A stretch of DNA of 64,000 bases. It comes from Trichodelitschia bisporula. Its lineage: Eukaryota; Ascomycota; Dothideomycetes; Phaeotrichales; Phaeotrichaceae. The stretch spans positions 203,101 to 267,100 of the forward strand of contig ML996690.1 of NCBI GenBank assembly GCA_010356995.1, read 5' to 3'. The translations under genes and the position numbers were made by a program. Positions 33,327 through 45,800 of this stretch are shown piece by piece (the first letter of the stretch is position 1; every line of letters starts with the position of its first letter). A model generated the notes under the pieces. That model saw only the letters and a program-made list of their open reading frames with translations, had not been told where the DNA came from and ran no database searches.

Positions 33327-35733
33327 ACACGGGGTCGCACCGGGAGACCGTGCGTGCGGCGCGGAGGGACCGGGCGGAGGCCAGGGTCGGGAGGCGGAGG
33401 AGGTGGGCGACGTTGGCGGAGGATGTGCTCAGGGCGCTGAGCGTGGAGAGCGGGGCTTGGGATAGGATGCTGGCCGGCGGGAGGGAAGCCCAGGCTAGAT
33501 ACTCTGCGCGGCCGCGGTAACGGATGTGCGGCGGAGGGTAGACAGGATGGTGCTGACCGGGTAGATGGCTGTGGATTGCGCGGCGGTCGGGTCGTGGAGG
33601 AGGGTTATGTGGGTTTCGGATTTGGGGGAGGGGGAGAGGGAGGGGGGAGGTGCTTGGGGAAGGGTTCGAGGTGTGCAGGGCGCGGAAGATGGCCCAAAGG
33701 AGGGAGTCGGAGGTGCTTATGAAGGGACTGGCGATTTTGGCGCGGGCTAGGTGGTTTGCGGCTAGGTAGGCGAAGAAAGGGTCGTCTTGCGACAGCGGGG
33801 GGCGGATAGGCGGGTGTTGATGGGGAAGGGGTGAAGAGGCCGGCGCGGAAAGGTGGGTGTGTTTTGGCCCGAGGAGTGCGGGTGCAGGTGTGGAAGAGGA
33901 GGGTTGGGATTATTGGGTCCGAAGGGGGGCGGGTTGGCGGGGAGGAGGGAAGTTCGAGTGCCTCTGAGGGGCGGGGAGGGGCGGTGAATTCGGTTGCCCT
34001 GCGGAGGGGAGAGGAGGTTAGGTCGATTATGTTGGCGACGGGGCGGGGGCGGTGGGTGAGTGAGAGGTGTTGTGCGTGTGCCTGGTCTTCGGGATCTGGC
34101 GAGGGGGAGGGATCTTGACGGTAGGTGTTTCGGTGACGATGGGACTCTGCCAGCGTACCTGGGTGGATGTGTCGCAATGGCTGAAAGTCGTTCCGCTGAC
34201 GGTGAGCTTCTCTCGGGGTTTCCGGATGGCTGTTCCTCGATGGCCGAGGATGGACATCCCTCGATGCGTGCGTATGGATGCCTCTCGATGCTTGCGGATC
34301 GATATCCCTCGGCGTCACTGGATGGATATTCGTCGGTTGCTGGGAGTGGAGATAACTCGATGTCTGGGGATGGGGATTCCGCGATTTTTGGGGATGGAAA
34401 GTCCACGATGCTTGGGGATGAACGTCACTTAGCAGCTCGTGGTGATCATCCCTGGACGACTGGAGATGATTATCCCTTGATGACTGGTGATAGGCATCCC
34501 TCGCCAGCGGGCGACGGGCATCCCTTGATGCCTGGAGGTGGACGTCCCTTGACGGCTGGTGGTGAGAATCCCGGGACGACTGGGGAGGGGTATCCCTTGC
34601 CCACTGGTGATAGGCGGCCCTTGACAGCTGGGGATGGATGTCCCTTGACGGCTGGTGAAAGGCACCCATTAACGGCTGGTGATGGGCCTCCCGCGATGCC
34701 TGCTGATGGCCCCCTCTCATCCTCTGCTCATGGCTGTCTCGCATGGGTTGGTAGGCGTCCCTAGAATCCCGTTCGTGCGTGCCCAGCAAAAAATCATCCT
34801 CAGGCTCCCAAGTCGCAGGAACGCGGTTAGTACCCGGCATCCGCATCGGCCGCGGAGAATCAAGCCGCTCCCGCCGCTGCGTCATCGGGATCTGCACACA
34901 CGCCATCCGGCGCGAGCTGTGGTTCGACCTCAAACTATCCCCAAAGCTGCCGTATTCCGGCCTGTCGAACTCGCTGAACGGGCTGCTGTCGCCTGATGGT
35001 AGGGGCGTGCTATCTGGCGGTGACGAGAGAGCAGGTTGGGCCGGGCGACGGGGCGTTTGTGGACCGACGTAGCGGTACTGGTCGATTGTGAGGGTCTGGC
35101 GGGTCGGATTGTTCCCATTGGCAGCACTGGAGGGGTCGGCAGCAGCCCGACGAGAAGTCCTGAGGGCATCTCGGGCGGCCTTGACGGCTCGAGGATCAGG
35201 TTTAGCCGGAAAGTGGTGTGAACGGAAGTTGCGGCCCTGCGTGGGAAGATCCCGTGTGCGCTGGACCAAGTGTATATCCGCCGACATCGCCGCATGCTCC
35301 GACGTCGCGATGGAAGCCGCGTGTTGAACGAAAATATCGTCGAAGTCATAGTTCCAAGCCCGTTCCCAAGCCTGCTCGTGGGTTTCGCCGTCCTTCTGGC
35401 GTTCGCGTTCGGGGGCATAGGCTGCCTTGATTTCTTGCCAGTAGACGTTAACCATTTGCCCGTTGAATTTGACGGCAAATTTTGGGAAGGTTGCGTTCAT
35501 GAGATCTGCGAGCAGTTCCAGGTCACGTCGACGACGCGGCGGGCGAGGACTAGCATGACCTCGTGAAAGGACCAGAAGTGAGATACCTTCTTTCGGGTGG
35601 AGAGTACGGAGCCGACGTAAACTACGTCGGTGCTGTCACCGCCCCCCGCTATGGGCTGCCATTCAATGGCAGGTTTCTTAGTTCGCTTCTTCTCTGCTCT
35701 CCGAGCATTCATGTTCTTGTGGGACGGCGCCAT
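33327..35733 (-). pseudogene. Multiply frameshifted gene with octapeptide repeats
   Basis: Coding-like sequence jumps between frames. 35733-35498 encodes MAPSHKNMNARR... to WNCSQIS. A one-base shift continues as MNATFPKFAVKFNGQMVNVYW in the frame 35500-33605. This contains ~25 copies of an 8-residue repeat (about RDxHxQxS, 34165-34765) and FHTCTRTPRAKTHPPFRAGL. Near a C6 run at ~33810 the sense moves one base to DPFFAYLAANHLARAKIA and SPFISTSDSLLWAIF. Next comes a stretch best read in the third frame (ETHITLLHDPTAAQSTAIYP), then back to YRGRAEYLAWASLPPASIL, ending in TAA at ~33327. The pieces resemble a filamentous-fungal DUF7587-like effector or NLP-type hypothetical family from memory, not verified. 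Either a decaying gene or base errors in a C-rich region. Function unknown. Confidence 0.5.
34165..34765 (-). repeat. 24-bp minisatellite encoding an octapeptide repeat
   Basis: About 25 imperfect tandem units of 24 bp. On the minus strand they read, for example, SRDVHLQA, SRDNHLQS, SRDVHPRP and SRNSHPET, each 8 residues with no length slips. The plus strand is also open and periodic (GDGHPLMP, GDRRPLTA), a by-product of the 24-bp period. Confidence 0.9.
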
Positions 35734-36915
35734 GGTGTCTGGAAAGAGAGGAAGTTAAGGAAGTAGTGAGGTCGAAATCGAAGGATTTGAATTCAGAGTG
35801 CGCGAGGAAGCGAGGGCAAGGCAGCAGCAGTACTCCTTTTCCTTACGGCCGCTTTAGACGCATGCATACGCGTGATGTTTGTACGACGCGGATTCGCCGC
35901 ATATTGGTCTGGAACCAAGCGGAAGCTCCCACGGCCAATGTCTTGGTTTGTGATTGCTCGCAAGCAGGCGATGCAACCGCCTTACTGGAGATTTGGTGTC
36001 CAAAAGTGCTGACCGGTCAATCTGGGCATTGCCTGAGCCATAAGTATGACTGTTAGCCGCATACATCGCTGGACTGGACACTGGCGAGGAGTGTGGGTGG
36101 AGGACCCCAGGCCGTTGGATGCATTGATGTGCCGATTCGAGGTTATTTGAATTTGACTCCAACGTGTCGAAGCAACTGAATTATAATCGAGCGACCAAAT
36201 GGAAAGATAATATGTGCGGTTGATTTACAGGCTTCGTACCGTGGACGCGGATGATGCTTTGGTTCTGGGTAGATTGAGATTTGGGTCTGATACGGGCTTC
36301 CCGAGAGCTATACAAAGCAACAACTCGCTAGCCTAAAAATACATGTCAGTAATCAGTGCCATATTCAAGAAGGGCTCTCGATTCTGAATGACATGTCGTC
36401 TTAACGTGGTTGACACCGGTACGGGCTGATGGTCACCGACTTTCCTCGCCAGAGGAATTGATGATGAAGAGGAGTCCTTATCATCTTATAACGCTATCAT
36501 AGAATATATACACGCTTTACAGGGTACGGGAAGCAAGAATTGCGTCTATAAAGGCCGACCGCGAGGTGATGAACAGAAGTTGCTGATGAACGAACGTCGA
36601 GATAAAGTACAGATATCGGGCCTTGGCATCTCCGATGTCACTCCCTCCACTTCCCCACACTCCAGTCGTCACATCTCCAACTTCATCTCCGTGTTTAGAA
36701 CTCGCAGCCTGGCTTCTGGCTAAATCAGCAGCTAAATAAGTAGCTAAACTCGCGATGCAGCAGAGCTACGCCTCGTCCGCCTTGTCCCAGCCTCCCACGA
36801 CGGAACACCGCACCCGGACCTCGGTAGTCGCGTCGAGCTTACATCAAAAGTGAAGCAACCCGCAATGTAGCATCACCATCACCACCACATCGTCAAGATA
36901 CCACTCCCTCCAACC
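35734..36915. promoter_or_regulatory. Divergent intergenic region
   Basis: 1.2 kb between the 5' end of the broken minus-strand gene and the start of the oxidoreductase gene, so it should hold both promoters. No tRNA or further ORF recognised. Confidence 0.45.
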
Positions 36916-37993
36916 ATGCAAGCAATACACATCCCCGCCTTCGTCAAGGTACGCCCTCCCCTCCCCAAAAGTCACCCACCTAACCACCTAGGATCCCTCC
37001 GCCCTCAAACCAACCACCCACCCCACCCCCACCCCCTCCCCAACCCGCATCCTAATCCACACAACCCACGTCTCCCCAACACACGTCGACCTCCTCTACG
37101 CCCAAGGCCTACACCAAAACAACAAACGTCACGCAAAGCCCCCCTTCATCCTAGGCATGGACTTCGCCGGCACCATTCTCTCCGCCCCTGCAATCACTGG
37201 TTTCCGCCAAGGCGACAGCGTGTACGGCTCCGCTGCCGGCGGGTTTGCGGAGTACATCAGCGTCGATGTTTCCAAAGGTGGTACGGGCGGGATTCGTCGC
37301 GTACCCGACGGGTGGAGCCGCGCCGGCGCGTGTGCGGTGGGGGCGAGTGGGGCAGTTGGCCTGGGGTGTTTCCGCGCGGTGGGCGGTGTGAGGAAGGGGG
37401 AGTGGGTGCTTGTGACGGGGGCGACGGGTGGACTGGGATGTGTTGCGGTGCAGATTGCGCGGGCGATGGGCGGGCGTGTGGTTGCGCTTGTTGGCGGGGC
37501 GGGTGCGGAAGAGAAAGAACGCGTGATAAAGGCGCTGGGCGTGGAGGCGTGCGTGCGGTATGATTTAGAGGGATGGGAAGAGCGGGTTAAGGAGGTTAGT
37601 GGCGGGGGCGTGGACGTGGTGTACGATGTTGTCGGGATGGTGGAGAGTTGCCTCCGGTGCTGCGCGTACGAGGGCCGGGTTGTTATCGTCGGGTTTGCGG
37701 GACGGGGCGGGGATGTGGAGCGCGTACGGGTTAATCGTGTGTTGTTGAAGAGTGCGTCGGTTGTGGGGTATCGGTTTGGTGAGCAGGGGCGCAGGAAACC
37801 GGAGGTGGTGCGCAGGATTTGGCAAGACTTTGATGAGATGGTTGCGAGAGGGGGAATTGTGCCGGTTATCTATCCGAAGGAGTATAAGAGCCTTGCTGCT
37901 GTGGGCGCTGCGATGGGCGATCTGGCTCGCCGCGAGGTATATGGGCGTGCGGTGATTGAGGTCGTGGAGGTGGAGGAGCAGGCGAAGTTGTAG
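36916..37993 (+). CDS. NADPH:quinone oxidoreductase-like medium-chain dehydrogenase
   Basis: MDR-superfamily oxidoreductase of the zinc-free quinone reductase (zeta-crystallin/QOR) type, reducing quinones or activated alkenes with NADPH. Exon 1 (36916-36948) encodes only MQAIHIPAFVK; after a 43-nt intron, exon 2 is 36992-37993, for 344 residues in all. The N-terminal GroES-like fold contains HTTHVSPTHVDLLYAQG and FILGMDFAGTI. The Rossmann nucleotide-binding loop is VLVTGATGGLGCVAVQIARA, followed by VDVVYDVVGM and EGRVVIVGFAGR. The catalytic and structural zinc cysteines of alcohol dehydrogenases are absent, which supports the quinone-reductase side of the family. Length and start are normal. 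The physiological substrate cannot be told. Confidence 0.88.
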
Positions 37994-38294
37994 CAGTGCT
38001 GATATTGGATAGGCCCCCCGCTGGACTAACTGTACATAGAGCGGTGCATACAGAGCTGCAGCGACGGAAAGCAATGAAGATAGCGATGTCCACCCACGAG
38101 AAAGATTACGCACCCAGCGAATACAGATGCAGATCCAAGGTCGAGCCAACGAACGCCAAACACAAATGCAAAGAGAGAAATACCCACTCTAAAATCGCCA
38201 ACCTCCCTCAAATTACAATGCCGCCAAAAATGCACCGGGTCGTCCAAAGTACTGCTCGCCTCAATCGTCTGGAAGCATAGCGTGGTAGACCACA
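37994..38294. other. Convergent 3' interval
   Basis: 301 nt between two stop codons facing each other; no gene seen. Confidence 0.6.
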
Positions 38295-41200
38295 TCATCC
38301 TGTCCGCCGGCGCTTCCTCGCCGGACCTTCTTCCGCCGGTGAATCCCCTGCCGGTACATCCTTCGCGGGTGTATCCTCCGCCGGTGCCTCCTCGGCTAAT
38401 GCATGCTTTGCCGGTGTATCCTCAGCCGATGCATCCTCAGCCGATACATCCTCGGCCGATGCATCCTCGGCCGATATACCCTCAACCGGCGCACCCAACG
38501 CCAGTCTATCAGCCGCTGCAGCCCGCATCGCCTGTTCGTTCAACCAAGACGAAAGCTGGAACAGCGCATCAGCGTGCGGCCTGGCCTCTTCGGCCGAAAG
38601 ATCCGGGCCCCAGAGTCCTGTGGCCGACAATTCGGCTGGTGCGTCCTCTGTAGGTGCATCCTCCGCAGGTGTATCCTCCGCCGGTGTATCCTCAGCCAGT
38701 CCATCCCACACCGACTCTTCGTCGCTCGGCGCAACCCAAAGCTGGAACACCATATCAGCGTGCGCTCTTGCCCCCTCGGACACCGAAGCATCCGGGCCCC
38801 ACAGTCTAGTGGTCGACAATTCAGATGGTGTATCCTCCGCAGCCGTATCCTCCGCAGGTGCATCCTCTGCCGTTGCACCCTCTGCCGGTATATCTTCGGC
38901 TGGTGTATCCCTCGGCGCATCCGCTGCCGGTGCGTCCCCCGCCGATGTATCCCCTGCCGGCCCATCCTCATCCGATGCAACGCCAATCCGCTCTTCATCG
39001 CTCAACCAGTCCCAAAGCTGGAACTGCATATCAGCGCGCGACCTTGGCGCCACAGGCGCCGAAGCATCCGGGCCCCACATTCCAGTGGTCGACAATTCGG
39101 ATGGTGTATCCTCCGTAGGCGCATCGTCCGCAAGGGCATCGTCAGCAGGCGCATCGTCCGCAGGTTCATCGTCAGCAGGCGCATCATCCGCGGGTGTATC
39201 CTCCGCCGGCTCATCGTCCGCAGGTACGTCGTCCGCAGGCGCGTCGTCCGCAGGGGCATCGTCAGCATGGTCATCGTCCGCAGGGGAATCGTCCACAGAT
39301 GCATCGTCCGCAGGTGCATCTTCGGTTGGTGTATCCCCCGCAGGTGTATCCTCTGCCGGTGCACCCTCGGCTGGTGTATCTCCCGCCGATGTATCCTCTG
39401 CCGGTGCATTCGCAGCCGATGCCTCCCGCACCCACTCATCGAACGCAACCAAGAACCGCATATCAGCGTGCGGCCTTGCCTCCGCGGACGCCGCCGAGGC
39501 ATCCGGGCCCCAGACTCCAGCGGTTGAAACACCCTCCGGCAGCGAAACCGGGTTCGCTTTCGCAGCCGGGCGTCGTATGGCTACCCCCTGCTCAGATTCC
39601 TCACTAGTGCTGCTGCTAGTTTCCACGTCGTCGTTTGCCGGTAGCTCCTCCCTTTGGCTGGGCACTGCGGTGGGAGGCTTGGGCTGGGGCGACGGGGGGG
39701 GGATCTTCAATTGGGACATCATGGCCTCCATCCCAGCGAGAGCTGAGTCAAGCGTAGCATCAAGCTTCTTGATGATATTTGAAGTAGCCGGATACGACTT
39801 ATAAACGATTTGACGAAGTTCTGCGGCCTCCTCCATATGCGGGACGAGCTTATCGGCGACCGAGGACTGGAGTATCTGCATCTGCTTAGCAGAAACCGGA
39901 AGCGACATTTCCACAATGTTATCCCGTAATTCTGCGGCCTCCCGCGTAATTTTACGAATCTTCTTCAGCGCCAACTGGAGGTCCTGGACTTGCGATTCCG
40001 GTGCAGGCTTATCGGACGGCAATTCCTCCTTGGACGAACCGATTTTTGCGACAGCGTTGACGTGCTCTTCCTGGACGGGACGATCAAAATGGGCAATCGC
40101 GGCCTTGAATGCATCCATTACAAAGTCAAACGTAGCAATGACCTCCTCGACGGTCTTAGGCGTATTCGGAGACGACTCAACGCTTGCATGAAGGTCGACG
40201 GCCTTCCTCAAACATTCCAGGAGCTTCATGATGATCTCGCGCTCGATTGCCTTGCTGTTATGAGAAGGATGCGGAAACACCTCATGCATGCCTTCCCGAA
40301 ATAGTGTGGCCTCGTTCGTGTCTAGACAAATTTCCGCGATCGCGGACTGGACTTCCTCGCTTGACAATTTCCGTGCAGGCACAACGGACTGACGGATCTG
40401 CCTGACGGTGTTGGCGCGCTCTTCCTCGTTGGGAGGCTCTTCCTGGTCGCGAGACTCAAACTTGGCGATAGCAGCCTTGAGTTCATCCATTGCAAAGACC
40501 AACGTAGCAGTGGCCCCCTCGACGATCTTAAAATTCTTCGAAAACGACTTCTTAACGCTTTTACGAAGTTCCGCGGCCGGCTCCAAACATTTGACCAGCT
40601 TCCTGATGATAGTGCGTTCGAGTGCCGTGTTTTCACGAGAAGGAATCGGAAACCTCTCATTCATGCTTTCCCGAAGTTGTGCGGCCTCGTCCGCATATAG
40701 ACGAATTTTCACAATCGCGGACTGGACTTCCTCACTTGACAATTTCCATGCAGGATTGAAGGACGGGTCGATCTTTGCGACAGTTTTGGCACACTCTTTC
40801 TCGCCAGAAGGCACTTCCTCGCCGGAGGGCTCTTCCTGGCCGGAGGGCGCTTGCTGGTTGAGAGGCTCTTCCTGGTTGAGAGGATCTTCCTTGTCAGGAG
40901 GCTCTTCCTGGCCGGGAGGCTCTTTCTGGTCAGGAAGCTCTTCCTGGTCGTGAGGCTCCTCCTTGTCCAACGTGCCGGGTTCGTCGGGGGATTGTTGGTC
41001 GGTGGGGACTAGGTGCAGATGTTCGAGCATAAATTTCTGGTACGTCATCGCCGCGGCAGGGCCTAGTGCAGCTGACAGTGTTAGCAGAGCCAGCAAGTAT
41101 GCCTTGTGCCAGCTCACGATCAAACCGCCAGTTCGGTTGACGAGGGTCTAGATCCCACACCGGCAACCTCGTTGGGCCCGGCAACGCCCCATAGAGCACC

Positions 41201-42727
41201 AACATCCCCGCAAACTCATGATAGATGACGCCACACAAGGCCAAGCTGCAATCCACAAGGGAGAAAACCCCATTGAGCAGCGTGTACGGCCCATTAATCA
41301 ACCACACCGGTTTATCGCACGTCCCATTGTCCGCGAAGAACGGGCCTTGCGCCGAGTAGTATGGGCCCATGCTCATGCTGACAGACATCTGTGGGGGAGT
41401 GACGCAGGGAATCGTCCATTTGACTGGCGCAACCGTCCAGAATTTCACGGATACCCACGTTTTGTCTGCCCCTGGTACGTCGACCGGCAGCATCAAAGTT
41501 TCCGGGGCGTCCACCGGTCTGAAAGGGGGCGCTGATGCGCCATCTTGAGAGAATTTATCGGTAAGCCGTGGGGACATAGACACGACGGTCTCCGAAAGTC
41601 CTGGGGCAGTAGACGCCGAGGATGGCGGTGGGTCGGGCGACGGCTGACGCGGCTGATCGTCGTGCGACGGGACAGATGCTGAGTTTTCAGGCAACGGCAC
41701 AAATACCCACCTTTCGGCTAACGGGGGGTTCGATGCCGAGGATGGCAGTGGGTCGGGCGACGGGACCGATGCCGAATTTACGGGCAAGGGGGATATCCGC
41801 GGTGGATTACTGGCTGTGGCCGGTGTGACCGTTAGCCAAGGTAGCCCTCCCGACACTGGCCTCCGGCATTGCGCGAACTCCATGTTAAACGCGTATAGCG
41901 CTTCCCGGGCACGGCTTTCCAGATCCCGGGCACGGCGGCTCAGACGTCTTAGTAGTAGCAGATGCGTGTTGTATATCGACCTCTCGTGGTCCCAGAGTAC
42001 TTGGTTGTACCAAGAGCGAATTACTGAGGGCGGGATTTTGACGAAGGGAGCAGCTGGTATAACGGGTCGGCCGGTGGCGGCTTGGGCTTTTGCTGTTCCG
42101 GTGCGCGGAAACGCCCTCCGGGGCGACGTTCTAGCTCTGTATACCCGTTCTACCACGTTCAGTAGGGACTTGATCTGAAGAGCGATTGTAGTTGGCTGGC
42201 CGGGGAAGAAGATTTCCTTCAGGTCACGCTCTTCCGTCCTGGCATCCCCTGGATCTCCTGGTACTCGTCAGTTAACGTCCAGATGCAGCATCCTCTCATC
42301 GCCCATAGGCTAGTGTTAGCAGTAGAAACCCACCAGCTTTATTCGTATTCGCCGTAAATACCGTTACATTCAAGTGTGACGTACCAATCGGCGCCGTCCA
42401 GTCGAGTGAAGGAAATAAAGCCAAACACTCCTCAAATGGCATGCATAAGCTTTCTATCATCTGCGATCTAGAAGATGATTGCGAGCCAGAACGTGAACAC
42501 GTGCTCGACTCGAGGGCGTCCGGCCGCAGCGGAGGCATTTCTGGGCTCGGGTCCGGCACGACGGGGAGACCTGAGCGGGCTAGCCATGTTGAGAAGGATT
42601 CGATGCTCCGATCATTCAAGGGCGGGAACGGCTCTGCTTCTGGAGCTGGGCTGTACGTGGGGGAGGCTATCCGTGAGCACTTGAGCAAGGCTGGCGGGGA
42701 TGAAATCATGCCTGACCGAGAGGTCAT
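38295..42727 (-). CDS. Repeat-built orphan protein with acidic spacers
   Basis: Exons on the minus strand: 42727-42385, 42257-41118 and 41071-38295 (1419 residues), with introns of 127 and 46 nt (the latter GTGAGC...GCTAAC...CAG). I do not recognise it. The N-terminal ~540 residues contain a moderately conserved block (VIRSWYNQVLWDHERSIYN, then GPYYSAQGPFFADNGTCDKP). Next come three ~115-residue helical repeats (KLSSEEVQSAIVKIRLYADE and relatives). Then four copies of LSTTGxWGPDAS...ADMxFQLW are separated by long Ala-Glu-Asp-Thr-Pro repeats. The end is RKRRRTG, a possible nuclear localisation signal. It starts only 87 bp after the stop of the upstream minus-strand frame and may be its continuation. 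No signal peptide. Confidence 0.6.
38300..39430 (-). repeat. Degenerate 12-15 bp repeats encoding EDTPA/DDAPA
   Basis: Long arrays of GCCGGTGTATCCTC-like units (plus strand) encode EDTPAEDAPA and DDAPADDAPA spacers between WGPD modules. Antisense frames in this stretch are open because of the period. Confidence 0.85.
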
Positions 42728-42814
42728 GGGCGGAATAGAATCATAGGAAGAGTCTAGTAGAACAGTTACGAAAGGTCAGCAAAGAAGGAAAACGATATCA
42801 ATTAGAGCGGATAT

Positions 42815-45800
42815 CTACAAACCAGTGGTGGCTGGCACATGAATAACTCCCGACGAGGACATTGAAACCATGTTGTAAACTTCATAAAGCCTTGAGGAGG
42901 AAGTGTTGTCGGATGCGGCTCCAGCCGCACTGGGCGACGATCCGCCAGGGTTGGAACTGGGTGGTGGTCCACCGGATCCAGATCCAGGCGGTGGTCCGCT
43001 GGAACCATGCTCAGGCGGTGGTTGATCAGATCCATCTCCAGGCGGTGACTGAAACGACCCATCTCCAGAGGGCGGCTGACCAAATCCATCTCCAGAGGGC
43101 GGCTGACCAAACCCATCTCCAGGCGGCGATTCCTCAGACTTATCATCGCTCTCCTCCGCCATGCTATAAAGTACATCATCTGACTCATCATCTTGCTCCT
43201 CATCATCTTGCCTCTCATCTTCTGGCTCCGCATCATCTTGCTCCGCATCATCTTGCTCCTCATTACCTTGCTCCCCATCATCGTGCTCCTCATCATCGTG
43301 CTCCTCATCATCGTGCTCCTCATCATCTTGCTCCTCATCATCTTGCTCCTCATCATCGCGCTCCTCATCATCATGCTCCTCATTATCATGCTCCTCACAG
43401 TCAACCCCCTCAGACCCCCGCCAAGCCCGCAAGAGCGTGAGATAAGCCGTACCACGAAGGTGTGGCAGCGAATAAGCTCGGCGCCTCGAGCACATTCTGG
43501 CATACTCCACCACGACCTCACCGGACGTCCGTGTAGAAGATTTTGCGCGACTCCGCCCTGGCCGCAGCCACACCGGTCTGTTCCGCCTCCAATGGCGCCA
43601 CGCACGTACGCGCGAGGTAGAATCCATGCTAATTTCCGACGGCACCTCTTCCCTAGGTTCTGGCCATAGAAGTTTCGGCCAGCGCGGCTCGCTGGCGCTG
43701 TGCAGAACGAGATCAAGAAGCGCGACGTCGAGCTCAGCGGGAGGAGACTCGACGTTTCTGTCCGGCAAATCGAGTGATGTATTAGCGCCCATCATGAGAT
43801 CATCACTACCGACCGGCGACGTCCTCCCGCTGGGGTCAGCCTCAGTATGCGGCTCGGGAATATGAATCTCCTCGATTAAAGAATACGTCCTGCGTAGTAG
43901 ATCCGCGGTACCGAAAGGCGCGCTGTCAAGCCCAGGGACCGGGCGCTCGGGGCTGATGCTTATGGCGTGGGATCTATGCAGCCGGACATGATCGTGCCAC
44001 CACAGGACCTCACTCTGTGTCGGGGAAACCGGGAGCTCGGGACTGGCGCTTGTGCTGGGGGATCTATTCCGCCGGATGTGGTCGCGAAACCACAGGACGT
44101 CACTCAGCGCCGGAGAAACCGAGCGCTCAGCCCTGGTACCGGGAGGGGGGGGTCTTTCCTGACGGATTGGGTCGCGCTCGGGGCTGGTGCTTATACTGGA
44201 GGATCTATCCCGCCGGACTGGGTCGCGCATCCACAGGACCTCACTCAGCGCCGGGGAAACCGGGCGCTCGGGGTTGGTGCCGGTGGGGGAGGACCTTTCC
44301 TGAGATATCGGATCGCGTGGCGCATCAAGGCACATCTCCGGGATGTCGCGGTCGGCCAGCGATGAGGGCATCTCGCTCGACGTGGGGAAAACCGGCCGCT
44401 CGGCGTGGGAACCAGAACTGTAGGGTCTACGCCGGCGGATCGGTTCACGCGGCGGATTAGTGCACATCCACAGGACATCGTTCAGCGATGGGGAGCCTAG
44501 GCGGTCGACGTTGAAGCCGCTAGTAAAGGGTCTATCTCGGCGGGTCAGACGGCGCGGCGCATCAGCGCGCCACCTGAGGATGTCGCGGTCGGTCCGCCAT
44601 GACGAGTGTATCTCCCTAGGCGCCGGGGAGACTGGGCGCTCGGCAATGCTTCCACGAGTGGGAGACCGATGCCGGCGGGTCAATTCGGGCGACACATTAA
44701 TCCGCAACAACGCGGCATCGCTGTAGTCCAGCGGCGACGATGGCAGCGTCGACAAGGACCACTGCTCCGTGGACGCGTTGCTCAGCATCGGGGAGGCCGG
44801 GTGCTCTGCCCTGGTGCCGGTAGTAGGGGATATATCCCGGCAGATTGGATCGCGCGGCGCATCATCCCGGATCACCGAGATATTGCTACCGGCCAGTGAC
44901 GATACGAGCCTCTCGCTCAGAGTCGGTGAGACCGGGCACTCGCTAGGCGTCGGGGAGCCGAGAGGCGCACTGGGCGCCTGGGTGGTGCGCGACTCAGACG
45001 CCGCTTGCCTGCGCAGCGCGGTGCGGAGTTGGCTATGGACTTGGTCACGCAGTAGGGGCATAACACGGTCGCGCAACATGGGTAGAACCTGGTCGCGCAC
45101 AAGGGATGTGAAGTGCTCGCTCACCATGGGCTTGACTTTGTGGCGTACCGCGGCCTTGACGTGAAGGCAAAACTCAGGGCTGACTTCGTCGTGGCCTTGG
45201 GCGCGCAGCATGGTGTTGACCAGGTCGCGTACAACGATGCTAATCATGCGGCTGGTCACGCCGCAGATGTGGATGTGCAGCTGGGTGCTGATTTGGTCGA
45301 GTATCCGGGTTACGTACGGGCTGGCAGTGAGCGGGGGCTTGGAGGCGGCAAGCTGGCCTGTGGCTGTGGGCAGGGACGTGCCTTTCGGGACGGCCGGGAT
45401 CGGGTTGACTTGGTCGACCAGCACTATGCCTACGTACTCGTCGCCGGCGTTCGAGGACTGGGAGTCGGGGTCCTGGGGCTGAGAGTCGGGGTCCTGGGCC
45501 TGGGAGTCGACGTCCCGGGCCTGAGAGTCGGCATACTGGGCCTGAGATTCGGCGTCCTGGGGCTGAGAGTCGGTGTCCTTGAGCTGAGGGTCAGCGTCTC
45601 GGGACTGAGAGTCGGCATCCTGGCGCGTGGGCGAGGACCGAGACGTGCCTACTGGGATGGCCGCGCCCGTACGAACCTGTTCCTGCAGCACGGCACTAGC
45701 CCCTTCGAGCAGCTGGGCTATGTACGGGTCGCGAGCGTCCAGGGGCTGCAGGGAGTCGGTGCGTGGACGTGCGGGCGTGGGCCGGTGCAGGGGCGTGCTC

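Noticed and set aside
34060-34764. 234-codon plus-strand ORF with GDGHPL-type repeats
   Set aside because: Open only because the minisatellite period is 24 bp; it has no sequence before or after the repeat that looks coding.
38403-39804. Long plus-strand ORFs (374 and 394 codons) rich in Cys-Ile-Arg or Ser-Ala
   Set aside because: Antisense readings of the short-period repeats of the minus-strand gene.
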